DNA from: Achromobacter dolens
GTDB lineage: Bacteria; Pseudomonadota; Gammaproteobacteria; Burkholderiales; Burkholderiaceae_B
DNA length: 64,000 nt
Reading direction: 5' to 3'
Assembly (NCBI RefSeq): GCF_902859745.1
Contig: NZ_CADIJW010000007.1
Coordinates: 1 to 64,000, forward strand
The notes under the pieces are model-generated. The model was given only the letters and a program-made list of their open reading frames with translations. It was not told where the DNA came from and did no database searches. The position numbers and the translations under genes were made by a program. This document shows positions 34,685-43,470 of the stretch, one piece after another (the first letter of the stretch is position 1; each line of letters opens with the position of its first letter).

Positions 34685-35314
34685 CTAGTCGTAGTAGGCC
34701 AGGCCCAGCCGCGCCAGGTCGTCCGGATAGTCGAAGTAGGCTTCGTCCAGCGCATGCAGGCGCGCCTGCTCGGCCTCGGTCATGGCGCCGTAGATATCGT
34801 TCAGTTCGATCACTTCGGGCGCGGCCTCGAAACGATCGACCAGGCCGCGCATCTCCGCCAGGATGGCGCGCGTGCGCGCCGCGCCGATCTTGCCCAGCGC
34901 CAGCAGCGCCAACTGGCAGGTCGGATCGCCCCAATTGCACAGGAACTGCATGAAGCCGCCGTTGTTGATGTCGGCTTCCATGCGCCACAGCGCAACCAGT
35001 TCCTGCTCGCGCTGCGGCAGGCTTTCCAGCTTCCACTCCACCGCCCGCAACGCCGCCAGCGCGCCTTCGTAATGCGCGTCCCACAACAGGTCGCGCACGT
35101 TCAGCATGCCCGCGGCCGAAGGCTCCAGCAGCGCGGGCCACACCACGCCATGGTCGTCGTCCACCAGTTGCCACTGTTCGCGCTCGGCCGGGCTGGCCTT
35201 TTCCAGCCGGATATGCCGCCGGATCGGCTCGCGCAACGTGCGGCCGTCGGCCAGCGTCAGCAGGATGTGGGTCTCGGTCAGGGCGAGATGGCGGATGCGG
35301 TAGTCGGCGGACAT
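34685..35314 (-). CDS. DUF2442-DUF4375 two-domain protein
   Basis: A 209-residue protein. The N-terminal part (ILLTLADGRTLREPIRRHIR, then HGVVWPALLEPSAAGM) matches the DUF2442 pattern often found in toxin-antitoxin-like contexts. The C-terminal part contains ADINNGGFMQFLCNWGD, the DUF4375 (DMP19-type) signature. The ATG at 35314 begins the first domain. No toxin partner is adjacent, so it appears to stand alone. It is convergent with the CigR-like gene. Confidence 0.7.
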   Translation of the reverse strand: MSADYRIRHLALTETHILLTLADGRTLREPIRRHIRLEKASPAEREQWQLVDDDHGVVWPALLEPSAAGMLNVRDLLWDAHYEGALAALRAVEWKLESLPQREQELVALWRMEADINNGGFMQFLCNWGDPTCQLALLALGKIGAARTRAILAEMRGLVDRFEAAPEVIELNDIYGAMTEAEQARLHALDEAYFDYPDDLARLGLAYYD

Positions 35315-35522
35315 GCGATGTCTCGAAGCGTAAGCAGAAATCCGGAACGCGCAGAAGATAACGGATCGCGCCTCGGCCGTCGAGGCGCGGCGCGCCCGTT
35401 TATCGTTCCTCGCATCAGGCCGCACACTGTTACGCCCGCGCATGGCCTATCTGCTACCGTAAAGCCTGCCCCGGGCCCGGCCCGCGCGCCGCGTCCGCCA
35501 TGTCTTCACCGGGAGATCGACA

Positions 35523-36587
35523 ATGCCGCGCCCCTCCGCGTCCACGCCCCTGATCGGCGTGATTCCGCCCTATGTCCTGGACCGCCTGGCACAGCACGCC
35601 GACGCGCGTGTCAGCATGCCGGCCGTCAAGACACTCATCATCGACCAGCAGCAACGCGGATTGCGTGAAATGGCCGCGCGGCCGTCGCGGGCCCAGGTGG
35701 CGGCTCCTCGCGCTTCGGATGCCGGCGGCACGCCGCAACGCGCGGTGCACGACGCGGCCAACACCACCGCCCTGCCCGGCAAGCTGGTGCGCGCCGAAGG
35801 CGCCAAGGCCAGCGGCGACGCGGCGGTGGATGAAGCCTACGATCACCTGGGCGCGACCTACAGGCTGTTCCACGACGTCTACCAGCGCGACTCGATCGAT
35901 GGCGCGGGCCTGCCGCTGGTGGGCAGCGTGCATTACGGCGAAGACTACGACAACGCCTTCTGGAATGGCTCGCAGATGGTGTTCGGCGACGGCGACGGCG
36001 AAGTGTTCAACCGCTTCACCGTGGCGGTCGACATCATCGGCCATGAACTGACGCACGGCGTCATCGACAGCGAAGCGGCGCTGGCCTACCAGGGCCAGTC
36101 GGGCGCGCTCAACGAATCGCTGTGCGACGTGTTCGGCGCGCTGGTCAAGCAATACGCCCTGGGCCAGGACGCGCGCGAAGCCGACTGGCTGGTGGGCCAG
36201 GGCCTGTTCCTGCCGAAAGTGCAGGCGCGCGCCCTGCGCTCGATGGCCGAGCCCGGCAGCGCCTACGACGATCCGGTGCTGGGCAAGGATCCGCAGCCGG
36301 CGCACATGAGCGGCTACGTCGATACGCCGCATGACAATGGCGGCGTGCACATCAACTCCGGCATTCCGAACCGCGCCTTCTACCTGGCCGCGACCGCCCT
36401 GAAGGGACCGGCCTGGGAAGTGGCCGGCCGCATCTGGTACGACACGCTGCGCGACAAGCGCCTGCGCCACGACGCCGACTTCGCCGCGTTCGCGCGCCTG
36501 ACGCTGGACGTGGCGCGCGGGGCGCACGGCGAGGCCGCGCACAAGGCCGTCGCCGGCGCCTGGGCGGCGGTGGGCATACAGCCATGA
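35523..36587 (+). CDS. Protealysin-like M4 metalloprotease
   Basis: A 354-residue zinc protease. The HExxH motif is VVDIIGHELTHGVIDSEAAL at about residue 174, the third ligand Glu lies in GALNESLCDVFG (about 198), and the downstream His is in NGGVHINSGIPNRAFYLAA. There is no signal peptide. A short propeptide of about 50 residues contains the protealysin-type VIPPYVLDRLAQHAD segment instead of the long secreted-thermolysin propeptide. It overlaps the emfourin-like gene by ATGA. Cytoplasmic or alternative secretion is known for this group. Confidence 0.9.
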   Translation: MPRPSASTPLIGVIPPYVLDRLAQHADARVSMPAVKTLIIDQQQRGLREMAARPSRAQVAAPRASDAGGTPQRAVHDAANTTALPGKLVRAEGAKASGDAAVDEAYDHLGATYRLFHDVYQRDSIDGAGLPLVGSVHYGEDYDNAFWNGSQMVFGDGDGEVFNRFTVAVDIIGHELTHGVIDSEAALAYQGQSGALNESLCDVFGALVKQYALGQDAREADWLVGQGLFLPKVQARALRSMAEPGSAYDDPVLGKDPQPAHMSGYVDTPHDNGGVHINSGIPNRAFYLAATALKGPAWEVAGRIWYDTLRDKRLRHDADFAAFARLTLDVARGAHGEAAHKAVAGAWAAVGIQP

Positions 36588-36919
36588 TCGACCTGCCTCC
36601 GCTCGAATTCGCGCTGCGCGTCAGCCTGACGCGCGAAGGCGGGCTGGCCTACCTGCCCGGCTTGGCGCGCACCCGCAGCATCGACCTGACCTCCTGCCCG
36701 CCCGGGCTGCGGCAGGAGGTCGGCGAAGCCCTGCGGCGCACCGCCCCGCTGGCCACGCCTGACTGCGCCGCCCAGGGCGGCGACCAGCGCTACTTCCATG
36801 TGGAACTGGCGTTCCGCGATCCGGCCAGCGGCGATACGGCCAGCCTCACCTTCGACGTGCCGGAAGCGCAGGCGCCCGACATCCTGGTGCGTCTGTGGCG
36901 CGCCCAGGCCGGCGGCTAG
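36584..36919 (+). CDS. Emfourin-like inhibitor of the M4 protease
   Basis: A 111-residue protein, translationally coupled to the protease gene by a 4-bp overlap. It has the emfourin-type layout: an N-terminal beta strand and Gly-rich loop (LRVSLTREGGLAYLPGLART), a helix and a paired strand region (YFHVELAFRDPASGDTASLT). Emfourin from Serratia blocks protealysin, and pairs of this kind recur in bacteria. The identification rests on synteny and fold pattern, not on a strong motif. Confidence 0.75.
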   Translation: MIDLPPLEFALRVSLTREGGLAYLPGLARTRSIDLTSCPPGLRQEVGEALRRTAPLATPDCAAQGGDQRYFHVELAFRDPASGDTASLTFDVPEAQAPDILVRLWRAQAGG

Positions 36920-36938
36920 AAAACGCCGCTTGCGGCGT
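36919..36938 (-). terminator. Rho-independent terminator of the CynX-type MFS gene
   Basis: ACGCCGC and GCGGCGT form a 7-bp stem around a 2-nt loop, followed on the minus strand by TTTT. It lies 10 bp after the MFS stop and next to the emfourin-like stop. Confidence 0.6.
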
Positions 36939-36947
36939 GCGCCGGCG

Positions 36948-38180
36948 TCACTGCGCCGCGCGTTGCGGCGCCTGGGCCGGATGCGTGCGGAACGCGCCAA
37001 TCTGGATCGCGCGGCCCGCCAGCAGTCCGCAGCCCGCCATCGCCAGGCACAATGCGGCGCACAGCCCGAGCGCCGCCGACCAGCCCCCCAGCCGGTCGTG
37101 CAGGGCGCCAACCAGCGCCGGTCCGCTGGCCGCGAACAGGTAGCCCACGCACTGCGCCATGCCCGACAGCGCCGCCGCCTGCTGCGCGTGGCTGGCGCGC
37201 AGACCCACGAACATCAGGCCCAGGATGATGCCGCCGCCCGTGCCCAGGCCGAGCAGCACGATCCACAACGTGGCCCAGCCCGGCGCCGCGATCAACCCGA
37301 CGAACGCCACCAGCGAGGACAGCGCCGAGCAGAACGCGGCCGCGCGCTGGTCCTTCATGCGACGCACCACCGGCGCCAGGAACAGTGCGGGCCCGGCCGA
37401 CATCAACTGCAGCAGCCCGTGCAGCGAGCCGGCGCGCTCGGCCGAGTAGCCCGCGTCGCGCAGGATCGCCGGCAGCCAGCTCACGCCCACGTAGAACACG
37501 AAGGAATTGATGCCCAGGTAAAGCGTGACCTGCCAGGCCAGCGCGGAATGCCACAACCGGCCGCCATGCGGCGCGTGCGCGGTGGACGCGGCCGGCGGCG
37601 TATGGTTGGCCAGTTGCGGCAGCCACAGCAGCACCCCGGCCACCGGAATCGCCAGCAGGCACAGCGCCGAGAAGCGCCAACTGCCGCCCGCCAGGCTGGC
37701 CAGCGGCACCGCCAGGGCAGAGGCGGCGCCGGCCGCGATGCTCATGGTCAACACATAAGCCGAGGTCAGGCCCGCCACGCGCTGCGGGAAGTCGCGCTTG
37801 AGCAGGCTGGGTAGCAGCACGTTGCCGACGGCGATACCCGAACCGATGACCGCCGTGCCGGCATACAGCGCCCAGGCCTGGCCCTGGCTGCGCAGCACGA
37901 TGCCGCCGCCGATGAGCAGCAGCGCGGCGAACAGCGTGCGCTCCAGCCCATGGCGGCGCGCCATGCCGGCCGACACCAGCGAAACGATGGCGAACGCCAA
38001 CAGCGGCAGCGTGATCAGCATGCCCGCGGCGGTATTCGACAGGCCGAGCTGTTCACGGATCAGGCCGACCAGCGGCGGCATGCCCGTGACCGGCGCGCGC
38101 AGCGCCATGGCGATGAAGAGGATGCCCACGATCAGCAGAACGGGGCGTCGGGAAGCGGGGGAGGAAGCGGAAGGAATCAT
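36948..38180 (-). CDS. MFS transporter, CynX/NimT family
   Basis: A 410-residue inner-membrane protein with 12 hydrophobic segments. The family features APVTGMPPLVGLIREQLGLS and GMARRHGLERTLFAALLLIG are clear. CynX/NimT members export cyanate, nitroimidazoles or other small compounds. It is divergent from an AraC regulator, its probable activator. The substrate is not predictable. Confidence 0.88.
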   Translation of the reverse strand: MIPSASSPASRRPVLLIVGILFIAMALRAPVTGMPPLVGLIREQLGLSNTAAGMLITLPLLAFAIVSLVSAGMARRHGLERTLFAALLLIGGGIVLRSQGQAWALYAGTAVIGSGIAVGNVLLPSLLKRDFPQRVAGLTSAYVLTMSIAAGAASALAVPLASLAGGSWRFSALCLLAIPVAGVLLWLPQLANHTPPAASTAHAPHGGRLWHSALAWQVTLYLGINSFVFYVGVSWLPAILRDAGYSAERAGSLHGLLQLMSAGPALFLAPVVRRMKDQRAAAFCSALSSLVAFVGLIAAPGWATLWIVLLGLGTGGGIILGLMFVGLRASHAQQAAALSGMAQCVGYLFAASGPALVGALHDRLGGWSAALGLCAALCLAMAGCGLLAGRAIQIGAFRTHPAQAPQRAAQ

Positions 38181-38265
38181 GCCGTCAGCTTAGGCAAAGC
38201 CGTCTCTGCTGAATTTCGAGATAATGACAAAATATCCCTCAATCCAGCCAAGGCAGCGCCGCGCC

Positions 38266-39051
38266 ATGTATCCGCCGCACGCCCACAGCCCCTATTTCGA
38301 TCCCGACACGCCCACGCAATGGACCTACGCCATGCGCGTGGAGGCGGCCCGCAACGAACACGAATCGCCCACCCATCGCCACCGCATGGGCCAGTTGGTG
38401 CTGTCGCTGCAGGGCGGGGTGACCAGCTTCGTGCCGCAGGGCCTGTGGATGGTGCCGCCGCGCTGCGGCGTGTGGATCCCCGGCGGCGTGCCGCACCGCA
38501 ACCGCGTCACCGACAACGGCCGGGTCTGCTTCCTGTTCGTGCCGGCGGACACGCCGGGCCTGCCGACGCAATGCTGCACGCTGGCGATCACGCCGCTGGT
38601 GCGGGAAATGGTGGCGCACCTGGCCGACCTGGCGCCGGCCGACACCGCCCTGCCCGCCAACCGCCGTCTGGCCGCCGTGCTGGTCGAGCAATTGACGCGG
38701 ATGCCGACCGAGCAGTTGCACCTGCCGCTGTCCGACCATCCGCGCCTGCGCGAGATTGCCGCGTCGCTGCGGGCCAATCCCGCCGACCGCAGCACCGCGG
38801 CCGAATGGGGCCGGCGCCTGGCCATGAGCGAACGCACGCTGGCGCGCCTGGTGCGGCAGGAGGTCGGCATGAGCTTCGGCCGCTGGCGCCAGCAGATGCA
38901 CATCGTCATGGCGCTGCAGCGGTTGTCGTCGGGCGTGTCGGTGCAGCGCACCGCCGAAGACCTGGGCTACGAATCGGTCAGCGCCTTCATCACCATGTTC
39001 CGCAAGGCGCTGGGACAGACGCCGGCGCGCTACTTCGCCGACAAGGCCTAG
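38266..39051 (+). CDS. AraC-family transcriptional regulator
   Basis: A 261-residue protein with an N-terminal cupin-like part (HESPTHRHRMGQLVLSLQGG, PPRCGVWIPGGVPHRN). The C-terminal HTH pair is RSTAAEWGRRLAMSERTLAR and RTAEDLGYESVSAFITMFRK, ending in a TPARYF signature. ATG 38266 has a purine-rich site (AAGGCAG). An in-frame ATG at 38224 would extend the protein by 14 residues into the AT-rich promoter. It probably regulates the divergent CynX-type transporter. Confidence 0.88.
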   Translation: MYPPHAHSPYFDPDTPTQWTYAMRVEAARNEHESPTHRHRMGQLVLSLQGGVTSFVPQGLWMVPPRCGVWIPGGVPHRNRVTDNGRVCFLFVPADTPGLPTQCCTLAITPLVREMVAHLADLAPADTALPANRRLAAVLVEQLTRMPTEQLHLPLSDHPRLREIAASLRANPADRSTAAEWGRRLAMSERTLARLVRQEVGMSFGRWRQQMHIVMALQRLSSGVSVQRTAEDLGYESVSAFITMFRKALGQTPARYFADKA

Positions 39052-39104
39052 GGCCGCGGTTCCCGCGCAAGGGCGCGGCGGCGCGGCGGACCGGGCGCGC
39101 CGCT

Positions 39105-39872
39105 TCAGTCCTTGGGACCCGCCACCAGGAACAGCCGCGGGAACGGCAGCAGCACGGTGCCATCGGCCAACGCGGGATAGGCGCGCGCAATCTCGTCCCG
39201 ATAGCGCGCCAGGAAGGCCGCCTGTTCGTCAGCGTCCAGCTTGTTCAGATAGGGCCGCAGCGCCGTGCCCTTGAACCATTCCACCACCGCCTGCGCGCCT
39301 GCCAGCGGGTGCATGTAGGTCGTGCGCCAGACGTCCAGTCGGCCGCAATGCGGCTTGAGCAGTTCGTAGTACCAGGCGGCGCTGTGACGCGGCGGATGCT
39401 TGACGCCGCCGATCTTGCCGGCCCAGGGGCCGTCGGCGGCGACCTGGCGCGCCAGCTTGTGGGCCGGCTCTTCCAGGTTGTCCGGCGTCTGCACCGCCAG
39501 GCTGCCGCCCGGCGCCAGCTTGCCCACCAGGCGCGGATAGAGGGTCGCGTGGTCCGGCACCCACTGCAGCGCGGCGTTGGCCAGGATCACGTCGTACTGG
39601 CGCGGCGGATTCCAGGTTTCGATGTCGGCCAGTTCGAACGCGATCGACGGCAGGCGCTTGCGCGCCGCCTGCACCATGTCGTCGGAGCTGTCCATGCCGG
39701 TCACGTCGGCCTGCGGGTAGCGGGCGGCCAGCACCTCGGTGGAGTTGCCGGGGCCGCAGCCCAGATCCACCGCGTGGCCGACCTGTTCGTTCGGCAGGGC
39801 GGCAACCAGGTCGCGCACCGGGCGGGTGCGTTCGTTTTCAAAGGCGGAATACTGTTTGGCGGACCAGGTCAT
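39105..39872 (-). CDS. tam: Trans-aconitate 2-methyltransferase Tam
   Basis: A 255-residue SAM-dependent enzyme that methylates trans-aconitate, a spontaneous by-product that inhibits aconitase. The SAM site is AVDLGCGPGNSTEVLAARYP near residue 35, followed by VTGMDSSDDMVQAARKRLP. The family-specific start MTWSAKQYSAFENERTRPV and YDVILANAALQWVPDH are typical. The start at 39872 matches that N terminus. It is functionally linked to the aconitase gene at 20 kb, though not adjacent. Confidence 0.92.
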   Translation of the reverse strand: MTWSAKQYSAFENERTRPVRDLVAALPNEQVGHAVDLGCGPGNSTEVLAARYPQADVTGMDSSDDMVQAARKRLPSIAFELADIETWNPPRQYDVILANAALQWVPDHATLYPRLVGKLAPGGSLAVQTPDNLEEPAHKLARQVAADGPWAGKIGGVKHPPRHSAAWYYELLKPHCGRLDVWRTTYMHPLAGAQAVVEWFKGTALRPYLNKLDADEQAAFLARYRDEIARAYPALADGTVLLPFPRLFLVAGPKD

Positions 39873-40020
39873 GGCGGCTCCTTGCGTGGGTCTGGGTACG
39901 TTCCGCACTCTACGCCGCGTCATTCCATATGACAAATATATATAGGGCTACACATTCATATTTACTGGATATGCCGACACCCTGTCAGAATGCGACCATT
40001 CCCCATTCGGAACTTGATGA

Positions 40021-40734
40021 ATGCCTCCGCAACTGGTCCTGTTGCCCGGCATGGACGGCACCGGCGATCTGTTTGATCCGCTGCTGTCCGCGCTGCCCCC
40101 CGCGCCGCCGCCCATGGTGCTGCGCTATCCCGCCCGCGAGCCGCTCGGTTACCCCGCGCTCGAACAGCGCGTGCGCCAGGCCCTGCCCGCGCAGGCGCCC
40201 TTCGTGCTGCTGGCCGAATCCTTCTCGGGACCGCTGGGCGCCGCCATCGCCGCCGCGCCGCCGCCAAACCTGCGCGGCCTGATCCTGTGCGCCTCGTTCG
40301 TGCGCGCGCCGCATCCCCGGCTGGGCCTGGCGCGGCCGCTGGCCAACTGGCTGCCGGTCACACTGCTGCCGCGCGCGGTCCTGCATCACCTGTTGCTGGG
40401 CGCCCATGGCACGCCGGCGCTGCGCGCCGCGCTGGACCGGGCCGTCGCGCAGGTGGCGCCCGCCGTCATGCGAGCCCGCCTCCAGGCCGTGATGGCCGCC
40501 GACCAACGCGCGGCATGTGCCGGCGTGCGCCTGCCTCTGCTATACCTGCAGGCGCGCCACGACCGCGTGGTGCCGCCCGCCGCCGCCACGCTGGTCAGGC
40601 AATTGGCGCCGCAGACCCTCCTGGTCGACATCGACGCGCCGCACTGTCTGTTGCAGGCCGCGCCCGAGGCCGCCGCCGCGGCCATCGCCGACTTCCTGCG
40701 CACGCTCGACCCCGCGCCCGCCGTCGGCGCATGA
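40021..40734 (+). CDS. Alpha/beta hydrolase
   Basis: A 237-residue protein. The N-terminal strand and oxyanion region is LVLLPGMDGTGDLFDPLL, the nucleophile elbow is LLAESFSGPLGAAIA with a Ser, and a late Asp-His pair lies in LYLQARHDRVVPP and DIDAPHCLLQAAP. The size suits small esterases/thioesterases. Substrate is unknown. Its stop codon overlaps the first repeat of the terminator-like array. Confidence 0.85.
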   Translation: MPPQLVLLPGMDGTGDLFDPLLSALPPAPPPMVLRYPAREPLGYPALEQRVRQALPAQAPFVLLAESFSGPLGAAIAAAPPPNLRGLILCASFVRAPHPRLGLARPLANWLPVTLLPRAVLHHLLLGAHGTPALRAALDRAVAQVAPAVMRARLQAVMAADQRAACAGVRLPLLYLQARHDRVVPPAAATLVRQLAPQTLLVDIDAPHCLLQAAPEAAAAAIADFLRTLDPAPAVGA

Positions 40735-40806
40735 GAAAGCCCCCCCACGCCGCGCCTTCGGCTTCCCGCCCCCGAGGGGGCTTTTTCATCTTGAGGCGGC
40801 TCGGCG
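40731..40806. repeat. Terminator-like repeat, copy 1 (about 76 bp)
   Basis: This unit begins in the hydrolase stop codon. It holds AAAGCCCCC paired with GGGGGCTTT around a Gly-rich GCCTTCGGC centre, then the tail TTTTTCATCTTGAGGCGGCT. The pairing gives a large symmetric hairpin that can end transcription on both strands. A nearly identical unit follows directly. Confidence 0.75.
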
Positions 40807-40883
40807 ATGAAAAAGGGCCCCCACGCCGCGCCTTCGGCTTGCTGCCCCCCGAGGGGGCTTTTTCATCTTGAGGCGGCTCGGCG
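40807..40883. repeat. Terminator-like repeat, copy 2 (about 77 bp)
   Basis: This unit matches copy 1 over almost its whole length, including the GCCTTCGGC loop and the TTTTTCATCTTGAGGCGGCT tail. A third unit starts at 40884 with the same first 10 bases and then turns into the terC terminator. Tandem duplication by slippage or recombination is likely. Confidence 0.75.
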
Positions 40884-40885
40884 AT

Positions 40886-40912
40886 GAAAAAGGGCCCGCC
40901 ATGGGCGGGCCC
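40886..40912 (-). terminator. Rho-independent terminator of the TerC gene
   Basis: GGGCCCGCC and GGCGGGCCC pair around a 3-nt loop and are followed on the minus strand by TTTTTC. It lies 17 bp after the terC stop. The stem is strong and the U-tract fits. Confidence 0.75.
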
Positions 40913-40928
40913 TCTGCTCTTGCCGGGC

Positions 40929-41927
40929 TTACTCGGTCTTCAGCTCAGGCTGCGACGCCCCCGAGCGGGTCTTCCACAGCGAGAACAGCACGCCGCCGCC
41001 GATCAGGCCGAAGGTCACCGACAGCGACACCACGGCGGGAATCTTGCCGATGAAGCCGACCAGGAAGATCTTCGTGCCGATGAACACCAGTACCAGCGAC
41101 AGCGCGTACTTCAGGTAGTGGAAGCGGTGGATCATCGCCGCCAGCGCGAAGTACAGCGCGCGCAGGCCCAGGATCGCGAAGATGTTGCTGGTGTACACGA
41201 TGAACGGGTCGGTGGTGATGGCGAAGATCGCCGGCACCGAGTCCACCGCGAACAACAGGTCCACGAACTCGATCAGCACCAGGGCCAGGAACAGCGGCGT
41301 CGCCCAGCGCACCGTCTTGCCCGTGGCCGCATCCGGCTCGCGCACCCAGAAGGCATTGCCGCGCAGCCCATCGGTCACGCGCATGCGGCGCTTGAGGAAC
41401 TTCAGGATCGGGTTGGTGGCGATGTCCGGCTCCTGGTCGGCGATCATCCACATCTTGATGCCGGTGAACACCAGGAACGCGCCGAACAGGTACATCAACC
41501 AGCCGAAGTTGCTGACCAGCGCGGCGCCCAGGCCGATCATGATGGCGCGCAGCACGATCACTCCCAGGATGCCCCAGAACAGCACGCGGTGCTGGAACTG
41601 GCGCGGGATGGCGAAGAAACTGAAGATCAGCGCGATCACGAACACATTGTCCAGCGACAGCGATTTCTCGATCAGGAAGCCCGTGTAGTAGGCCATGCCG
41701 CTGGCCGGGCCCATCTGCCACCAGACCCAGCCGCCGAACAGCAACGCGGCCGAAATGTAACCCGCCGACAGCAGCAGGCTTTCGCGCACGCCGATCTCGC
41801 GGTCTTCCTTGTGCAGCACGCCCAGGTCGAAGACCAGCAGGGAGATGACGATGCCGATGAACAGCAGCCAGCTCCAGGCCGGCGTGCCGGCGAAGTCGGC
41901 TTGTAGAAATGAGAGCAAGGCTTCCAT
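40929..41927 (-). CDS. TerC-family integral membrane protein (Alx-like)
   Basis: A 332-residue inner-membrane protein with about nine hydrophobic segments. The TerC signature GFLIEKSLSLDNVFVIALIF holds the acidic and Asn residues proposed for metal transport. A second copy LIEFVDLLFAVDSVPAIFAI lies in the other half. Alx/TerC proteins are linked to manganese homeostasis and tellurite resistance. It is divergent from nhaR, with 107 bp between the start codons. Confidence 0.9.
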   Translation of the reverse strand: MEALLSFLQADFAGTPAWSWLLFIGIVISLLVFDLGVLHKEDREIGVRESLLLSAGYISAALLFGGWVWWQMGPASGMAYYTGFLIEKSLSLDNVFVIALIFSFFAIPRQFQHRVLFWGILGVIVLRAIMIGLGAALVSNFGWLMYLFGAFLVFTGIKMWMIADQEPDIATNPILKFLKRRMRVTDGLRGNAFWVREPDAATGKTVRWATPLFLALVLIEFVDLLFAVDSVPAIFAITTDPFIVYTSNIFAILGLRALYFALAAMIHRFHYLKYALSLVLVFIGTKIFLVGFIGKIPAVVSLSVTFGLIGGGVLFSLWKTRSGASQPELKTE

Positions 41928-42034
41928 GATGTTCCCGCTTGTGTGTGAAGGCCCTCATGATCCGGATCCCGGGCCGATGGAGAAATCAGCCTGAAAGTGA
42001 GTTATGGTTCGAAAAAACCGAAGTGAACATCGCC

Positions 42035-42928
42035 ATGCTCAATTACCGCCACCTGTACTACTTCTGGATGGTCGCCAAGGAAGGCGGCTTCTCGCGCGCC
42101 GCCGAGCGCCTCGACATGGCCATCCAGACCATCAGCGCCCAGGTGCGCGAACTGGAAAAGAACCTGGGCCACCAGTTGCTGCGTCCGGCCGGGCGCGGGG
42201 TGGCCCTGACCGACGCCGGGCAGGCCGCCTTCGCCCGCGCCGAGGAGATCTTCCAGATCGGCCAGGAACTGCCGCAGGAAGTCCGCGCCGCCGCCACCAA
42301 GCCGGTGATCCGCCTGTCGGTGGGCCTGTCGGACGGCATCTCCAAGCTCGCCGCCCACGCGCTGCTGGGGCCGGTGCTGGACACCCCCGACCTGCGCCTG
42401 ACCTGCCACGAGGGCGAGGTCGAGGAACTGCTGGGCGAACTGGCGCGCCACCACCTGGACCTGGTGCTGGCCGGCCAGGGCGCGCCGGCCAACCCCAACC
42501 TGCGCCTGACCAGCGACCGGCTGGTGTCCTCGCCGGTCGATTGGTACGGCCCGGCGCGGCTGGTGCGCAAGGCCGACACGCAGGACTTCCCGCGCTGCCT
42601 GGAGCGCCTGCCGGTGTTGCTGCCGACCGGCCATTCGGTGCTGCGCCAGACGCTGGACCGGTGGTTCAATGAACAGGGCCTGCGGCCCAACGTGGTCGGC
42701 GAGTTCGAGGACAGCGCGCTGATGTCGGTGTTCGCCGCGCGCGGCCTGGGCGTGTTCCCGCTCAGCCGCCTGGGCGGCGACGACGTCGGCCTGCTGCGCG
42801 GCCTGCGGCCGCTGGCGCGCTGCGACAGCGTGCACGAGGAAATCCACGGCATCCGCAATCGGCGCGGGCAGCACCACCCGCTGGTGCAGCAGATACTGGC
42901 GCATGCCAAGACTTCGGTTTTTTCTTAA
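42035..42928 (+). CDS. nhaR: LysR-family transcriptional activator NhaR
   Basis: A 297-residue protein. The N terminus MLNYRHLYYFWMVAKEGGFS and the HTH region ERLDMAIQTISAQVRELEKN match NhaR closely, and the effector domain follows from about residue 90. NhaR responds to Na+ and to alkaline conditions in enterobacteria. Here it is divergent from terC, not from an nhaA antiporter, so the target may be the TerC gene. The ATG at 42035 gives the family N terminus; an in-frame GTG 12 bp upstream is possible. Confidence 0.88.
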   Translation: MLNYRHLYYFWMVAKEGGFSRAAERLDMAIQTISAQVRELEKNLGHQLLRPAGRGVALTDAGQAAFARAEEIFQIGQELPQEVRAAATKPVIRLSVGLSDGISKLAAHALLGPVLDTPDLRLTCHEGEVEELLGELARHHLDLVLAGQGAPANPNLRLTSDRLVSSPVDWYGPARLVRKADTQDFPRCLERLPVLLPTGHSVLRQTLDRWFNEQGLRPNVVGEFEDSALMSVFAARGLGVFPLSRLGGDDVGLLRGLRPLARCDSVHEEIHGIRNRRGQHHPLVQQILAHAKTSVFS

Positions 42929-43014
42929 TGATTGTCACAAAGACGCTGGTTTTTCAGAATCCGTTTCCGCTCTATCGTGGCGTTTCTTTCCTGAATCACC
43001 GGAGTACCGCAACA

Positions 43015-43416
43015 ATGAAGAAAATCATCTGGATCGCTTTCGCCGTACTGGCCGCGCTATGGACCGGCCTGGTGGCGCTGACGCTACAGTTGGCGGACTG
43101 GGTGCTGGCGGCCATCGCCTCGACCCAGGTGCCGGGCGCCGCCGCGATCGGCTCGGCGCAATGGCAGGCGCCCGCGTGGGCGGCCCCCTGGGTCGACGCC
43201 GGCCTGATCCAGTCGCTGCAGTCGGGGCTGGTGTGGCTGGTGGACCTGCTGAACCAGGTCCTGCCCGCGGCCGGCAGCCTGGGCACCTGGATCGCGGTGC
43301 TGGGCTGGCTGTTCTGGGGCTTCATCATGGCAGCCCTGCTGGTGCTGGCGCTGATCCTGCACTGGCTGGCCGGCAAGCGCCCGCAGGGCGACGGCCCCGG
43401 CCGCCAGGTGGTGTAA
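43015..43416 (+). CDS. Small membrane protein of unknown function
   Basis: A 133-residue protein with an N-terminal hydrophobic segment (KKIIWIAFAVLAALWTGLVA) and a second near WIAVLGWLFWGFIMAALLVL. A loop of about 50 residues rich in Ala, Trp and Gln lies between. The short C-terminal tail is charged (GKRPQGDGPGRQVV). It lies 86 bp after nhaR on the same strand, so co-expression is possible. The family is not recognised. Confidence 0.65.
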   Translation: MKKIIWIAFAVLAALWTGLVALTLQLADWVLAAIASTQVPGAAAIGSAQWQAPAWAAPWVDAGLIQSLQSGLVWLVDLLNQVLPAAGSLGTWIAVLGWLFWGFIMAALLVLALILHWLAGKRPQGDGPGRQVV

Positions 43417-43470
43417 TAAGGCAGGCAACGCGGCGTCCCGGCGCGCTGCCTCCTCTTATAGGAGCGTACC

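Noticed and set aside
40731-40916. CRISPR-like array because of tandem similar units
   Set aside because: The units are adjacent with no spacers and form terminator hairpins; no cas genes are present.
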